DNA from: an uncultured Prevotellaceae bacterium
GTDB lineage: Bacteria > Bacteroidota > Bacteroidia > Bacteroidales > Muribaculaceae
DNA length: 7,693 nucleotides
Reading direction: 5' to 3'
Assembly: GCA_937904375.1 (NCBI GenBank)
Contig: CALDIG010000080.1
Coordinates: 1 to 7,693 of the forward strand
Both the position numbers and the translations under genes were made by a program. Every line of letters begins with the position of its first letter. Position 1 is the first letter of the stretch. This document shows, piece by piece, positions 4,334-7,693 of the stretch. The notes below the pieces were generated by a model. That model saw only the letters and a program-made list of their open reading frames with translations, was not told the DNA's origin and did not search any database.

Positions 4334-6352
4334 TCAATCGGTCTGCACCTTGTAGAAGTCGCCTTTGAGGAGATGGCTCATGCCGTCCTCGGTGAAGGTG
4401 GCGGTGAGCTTGGCGCAAAGGTAGCGTTTGCCGTCGATGTGGAACAGGGAGCGGACGTTTGGTATTTCATCGGATAGGAAAGAGAATGAGTATTTCTTCT
4501 TTTGGTCAACCTCTGTGTAGGTGGTGCGCTGCACGCCCTGGCCGTAGGCTCGGTTGTTGATGCGCAGCGACAACTGCCGTCCGCTGTAGATTACGCCCCA
4601 TGTGATGGTGAGCTTGCTTGTGTCGGTGAGCACCGCCGGCACAGCGTATGAATAGGTCATGTCGAAGGTGTCCGTCCATGGGTGCGGCAGCCGAGGCTTG
4701 CACTTGGTGTAGTCGCCCCACCAAAAGGCGACAAAGAGTTTGTCGAACACAGCACCCGACTTGTCCTGCTCGCCATTGCTCACCGAGGGGAACGCCCCGA
4801 ACTGAATCACCACATCGGGGTCAACTACCTCCACACCCGGGCGCCGCCCTGTGTGTGTCTGCGAGGCGTTGGCCTCATCGTCCTCGCCGGTCTCTCCACA
4901 ATCGAGGAACACGAGATTGCCATAGGTGTCATCGGTCTCATCGATCCATGCTGGGACGATATTCATTTCCTCCACCTCATCGGGGTGTTCCCTATCGAGC
5001 AACAATGTGCCGAAGCGATTCACGGGAACGAGTCGGCACACATTGCCCCACTTCAATGCCTCGGAGTTGATGGTGAAAGGCGTGGTACGATATTCCACGC
5101 GTTTCATCACTTCCAGGACAAAGTATGTGTCTATGTCCTGCACATGGTGCAATCCCCATTTACCACCCGGATATTCGGCGTAGTCGCTACGGCTGCCGCC
5201 GGTGTCAAGCACCGCGTCCTGCTTCAACTCACTGTTGAGCAGGTCGGAGAGCGTAGCCCACTCGGTGCATTTCACCGTGCCGTCGGCTCGTGTCATCCGC
5301 TCGATGTACCACTGTGCGTTATAGATGTTGTCAAGGCGGTGGCCGCCATCGGCGTAGCCTTGATTGCGCATCGCCTTGTAACTGTTGTCGCTGTCCTCCT
5401 CACTATTCACCTCCACGCTGAAAGCGTCCACCACCTTGCCGATGTGAACCAGCCCTGCCGCCGTCAGGTTCTCCGCCGTGACCGAGCAAGTGACCTTGTT
5501 TCGGGCATGGTCGATGTCGAACTCACACAGGAGCAGATTTTCAAGTTCCTTGAAAAACTCGTTAATCGTCCAGTGCGGCAGCGCAGCCGCCCACTTGCGA
5601 TTGCTCCATGAATACGGCAGCGTATTGCATATTAGCAGGTACTTGTAGTCGCTATTCTCCCATTTGGCGAAGTCGTAGTCATAGCCGAGCGTTGTGCAAA
5701 TCTTCTTGGTGAGCCAAAGAAGATTGGGCTGGAACGAGAAGCCACGGGTGAAGTCCGTGTCGTTGTCGTCATCGCCCACTACTTTCCATTCATACTTATT
5801 TTGGCTACTATTCCACCTTGCGCAATTTTGTAAATTTCCGCTATAGTTGTTCACCCACGGCAGAGCCGTATAGTCCTGCCAGCGTGCCCACATTTGGGCA
5901 GGTGTCATATAAACCGCGTCTTCCCATCCTGGGCGACTGCCCGACATACCGCCCGACGAGATATTGTCGGGGAATATGTGTGGCCACTCACCCAAATCCA
6001 GCTCGTCGATGTAAGTTTCATCGAAGTGCGGATAGAAGTTCTGGTACGAGCGTTTTTCGAGGAACTGCACCTTGACGCTTTCGTGGGTGATGCCTGTGAT
6101 GACCACGGCACCCACCTTACGAAACATGGTGTCTTGCAACACCGCGTCGAAAAAGATTTTGTCCGTGTCAATATCTTTTCGTGTGAGGTGTCCGAAGATA
6201 GCGATGTTCTGCGGACACTCGGCAAGCGGCAGCTCAATCTCCATAGAGTAGTCATCGGCATCCGTGAAGATACGGTTTTCCGAGACATACTCTATTGACG
6301 AGCCTTTCTTCAGCGAGGCTTCCTGCCCATTGATAATTAGAGATACAGCCAT
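4334..6352 (-). CDS. Phage tail protein (distal tail / hub-like), 672 aa
   Basis: It starts 3 bases after the tape measure stop codon, so the two are translationally close and surely one operon. It is the last gene of the tail module here. The gene after the tape measure usually encodes a distal-tail or baseplate-hub component, and I infer that role. The N-terminus (residues ~5-62: INGQEASLK, SENRIFTDADDYSMEIELPL, IFGHLTRKD) and C-terminus (YLCAKL...LLKGDFYKV, ~644-668) resemble uncharacterised tail genes of Bacteroides-type prophages, from memory. The middle is rich in Trp, Tyr and Asn, as in beta-rich structural proteins. A polar linker around 485-512 (GEDDEANASQTHTGRRPG) separates two parts. 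There is no signal peptide or membrane segment, and no lectin, peptidase or lysin motif was recognised. The start ATG is firm because the upstream gene ends just before it. Confidence 0.7.
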   Translation of the reverse strand: MAVSLIINGQEASLKKGSSIEYVSENRIFTDADDYSMEIELPLAECPQNIAIFGHLTRKDIDTDKIFFDAVLQDTMFRKVGAVVITGITHESVKVQFLEKRSYQNFYPHFDETYIDELDLGEWPHIFPDNISSGGMSGSRPGWEDAVYMTPAQMWARWQDYTALPWVNNYSGNLQNCARWNSSQNKYEWKVVGDDDNDTDFTRGFSFQPNLLWLTKKICTTLGYDYDFAKWENSDYKYLLICNTLPYSWSNRKWAAALPHWTINEFFKELENLLLCEFDIDHARNKVTCSVTAENLTAAGLVHIGKVVDAFSVEVNSEEDSDNSYKAMRNQGYADGGHRLDNIYNAQWYIERMTRADGTVKCTEWATLSDLLNSELKQDAVLDTGGSRSDYAEYPGGKWGLHHVQDIDTYFVLEVMKRVEYRTTPFTINSEALKWGNVCRLVPVNRFGTLLLDREHPDEVEEMNIVPAWIDETDDTYGNLVFLDCGETGEDDEANASQTHTGRRPGVEVVDPDVVIQFGAFPSVSNGEQDKSGAVFDKLFVAFWWGDYTKCKPRLPHPWTDTFDMTYSYAVPAVLTDTSKLTITWGVIYSGRQLSLRINNRAYGQGVQRTTYTEVDQKKKYSFSFLSDEIPNVRSLFHIDGKRYLCAKLTATFTEDGMSHLLKGDFYKVQTD

Positions 6353-6355
6353 AAG

Positions 6356-7693
6356 TTACTTGCGTTTATTCTTTGGTGACTTGTTATTCATCAGTCGCTG
6401 GTAATCGTCTTGGGCTTGCTTGATGCCGAGATCGCCGGTCACGGTGTTCACGGTGACGAAAGGCTCGTTGAGCCTTTCGTTCAAGCGAGCAATCGTATCA
6501 CGCAGGGCATTGTTTTCCTGAACAATGACCATTGGGGCTTGTGACTGCGCCAGCACTGCGGGAGCAGTGATCGTGCGGCTCACATCGGTTTGCCGTAGGC
6601 TGCCGATAGTGTTTGTCCGCTGCGCATAGTCCAGCGCCTCAATCAATGGGCGAGCCACCGGCGAGGCGAGCAGTCGCTGCGAAGCCACCCATTCCCCTGC
6701 GTGAACCACACCTGCCACCTCATCGACGCGCCCTGGACGTGTGAAGCCGCCCTCGGCGTAGCCCTGTGCCTGTGATGCCTGTTGCTGCTTTTTGATGGCG
6801 GCCACCTGCATCATTCCAGCGGCCACGGCCATAGCCGCCGCGATCGGGGCGATGACGTAGCCCACCACCGGGATAGCCGCAGCCGACGAATAGGCGTTGA
6901 GCGCGGCGGTTGCTGTCTGTGCCACGGCTTGGATAACCTGCATGGCGAACAGTTTGCGGTTCGCCTCGTCTTTGACCTTTGCGACCTCTTTCTGCTTCTG
7001 CTTCTCCAGCTGCTTCGTCTTGTACTTGTTTCCCTCGGCCATAGAGACCTCACGCTCGTAGCGCTTTTCAATGGCGGCAGTCTCAATCTCCATCTCGGCT
7101 TGCACCAGCGAGGAAAGCTGCGAGAAGATTGAGGACATTCCGTTGGTCAGAGCCTCAACCGACTTGGTGAGTGCCTGGCCCCCGTCGCCATTGAGCCAGT
7201 CGAGCAGGTCTTGGTTCCATTTCTCCAGCGCGTTGCGGTCAGCCTCACTTCCTGCCTGGTTGTACTTCTTCTTCAGGGCGAGCTTCGCCTTTTCGTAAGC
7301 CTCATCGATGCGTAGTTTCTCCGCGGCATTGTCGCCGGCAGCCTTGACTTCGGCTTGGTACACCTCCTCGAGGTTGGCCATGGCCGCATTGTACTGCTCC
7401 AGATTCTCGGCAGCGTTGTTGCCGAAATATTGCTCTTTCAGTTTCTTCAGTTCGGCTTGGTGCTTTTGCTCCGCTTCCTCGGCCTCACGCTGCTTCTTCT
7501 GCTGTTCCTGCACCAGCTTTTCTCTATAGGCAGCATCGGCAGTCAGAAACTCCTGCCACGCCTTTTCATCGACTTCGGGCTTTACGCTGTAGTAGGCTTC
7601 CTGCAATTCATGCAGGGCCTCACCCGCGCTGCCGTCGGGGTCAACGTCCACGGCGATGACCAGCCCTTTCTCATCGGCTGCGAGCAGGTCACC
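6356..7693 (-). CDS. Phage tail tape measure protein, C-terminal part (gene runs off the window)
   Basis: Tape measure proteins set tail length and line the tail tube. The frame is open to the window edge (another 14 codons upstream of a GTG at 7651), so the true start lies outside; that GTG is only the first possible start inside. Numbering from the GTG: charged, Ala/Glu/Lys/Gln-rich coiled-coil segments at ~41-75, ~85-130 and ~184-232; a hydrophobic Ala-rich stretch at ~235-285 (membrane-like, as is usual in this family); then GYAEGGFTR (297-305) and VAGVVHAGEWVA (312-323), the Gly-rich C-terminal signature common in tape measure proteins; then a polar tail ending NNKSPKNKRK. The 672-aa tail gene follows after 3 bases. 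The 445 visible codons must be a minor part of the gene, as family members often exceed 800 residues. Confidence 0.88.
   Translation of the reverse strand, partial: GDLLAADEKGLVIAVDVDPDGSAGEALHELQEAYYSVKPEVDEKAWQEFLTADAAYREKLVQEQQKKQREAEEAEQKHQAELKKLKEQYFGNNAAENLEQYNAAMANLEEVYQAEVKAAGDNAAEKLRIDEAYEKAKLALKKKYNQAGSEADRNALEKWNQDLLDWLNGDGGQALTKSVEALTNGMSSIFSQLSSLVQAEMEIETAAIEKRYEREVSMAEGNKYKTKQLEKQKQKEVAKVKDEANRKLFAMQVIQAVAQTATAALNAYSSAAAIPVVGYVIAPIAAAMAVAAGMMQVAAIKKQQQASQAQGYAEGGFTRPGRVDEVAGVVHAGEWVASQRLLASPVARPLIEALDYAQRTNTIGSLRQTDVSRTITAPAVLAQSQAPMVIVQENNALRDTIARLNERLNEPFVTVNTVTGDLGIKQAQDDYQRLMNNKSPKNKRK

Larger units (their letters stand above)
2335..7693. mobile_element. Integrase end of a prophage or phage-derived element, partial
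   Basis: The stretch starts at the tRNA-Pro 3' end and contains a Bacteroidetes-type tyrosine integrase, then a convergent tail operon (tape measure protein and a downstream tail protein), and continues past the right edge. The left boundary is set by the tRNA and is approximate: the tRNA terminator (to 2391) may be host DNA. The tail genes look richer in GC than the intergenic DNA at the left end. Whether the element is a complete phage, a defective prophage or a tail-derived particle cannot be told from this part. Confidence 0.75.

Noticed and set aside
4682..5611. 309-codon plus-strand frame
   Set aside because: It is fully antisense to the 672-aa tail gene; long antisense frames are expected in GC-rich coding DNA, and its sequence shows no family motif.

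Overview
The window looks like a Bacteroidales chromosome; the gut family Muribaculaceae is plausible but not proven. Three promoters match the Bacteroidetes pattern TTTG - 20 or 21 bases - TAnnTTTG. Start codons lack Shine-Dalgarno sequences and follow AT-rich leaders. The S15 protein and the integrase both have Bacteroidetes-type sequences.

Host part (1-2391). Positions 1-846 hold no convincing gene. The first ~220 bases are dense in GC-rich inverted repeats, like a repeated intergenic element. A good orphan promoter (609-641) points right, towards a bidirectional hairpin terminator (847-882), which leaves room for an unannotated short transcript. rpsO (30S protein S15) lies on the minus strand at 912-1187, with its own promoter and terminator. 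Divergent from it is a 232-aa cytoplasmic alpha/beta-hydrolase of putative-esterase type (1362-2060), whose mRNA may be almost leaderless. A tRNA-Pro(GGG) gene (2260-2334) follows, with its own promoter and terminator.

Element part (about 2335 to the right edge and beyond). Directly downstream of the tRNA are an array of 12-bp-spaced CTTGCAAG palindromes and a Bacteroidetes-type tyrosine recombinase (2682-3908). This is the usual layout of an element integrated at a tRNA 3' end. A gene-poor stretch (3909-4333) with a long hairpin terminator and further CTTGC/GCAAG palindromes separates the integrase from a convergent phage tail operon on the minus strand. That operon contains the C-terminal part of a tape measure protein (6356-7693, running off the window) and, 3 bases later, a 672-aa tail protein (4334-6352). 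The window therefore holds the integrase end of a prophage or phage-derived element together with the end of its tail module.

The least explained parts are the CTTGC/GCAAG repeat families on both sides of the integrase, the orphan promoter at 609-641, and the integrase's non-canonical catalytic residues. No defence system, CRISPR array, retroelement or other clearly new multi-gene system was found.
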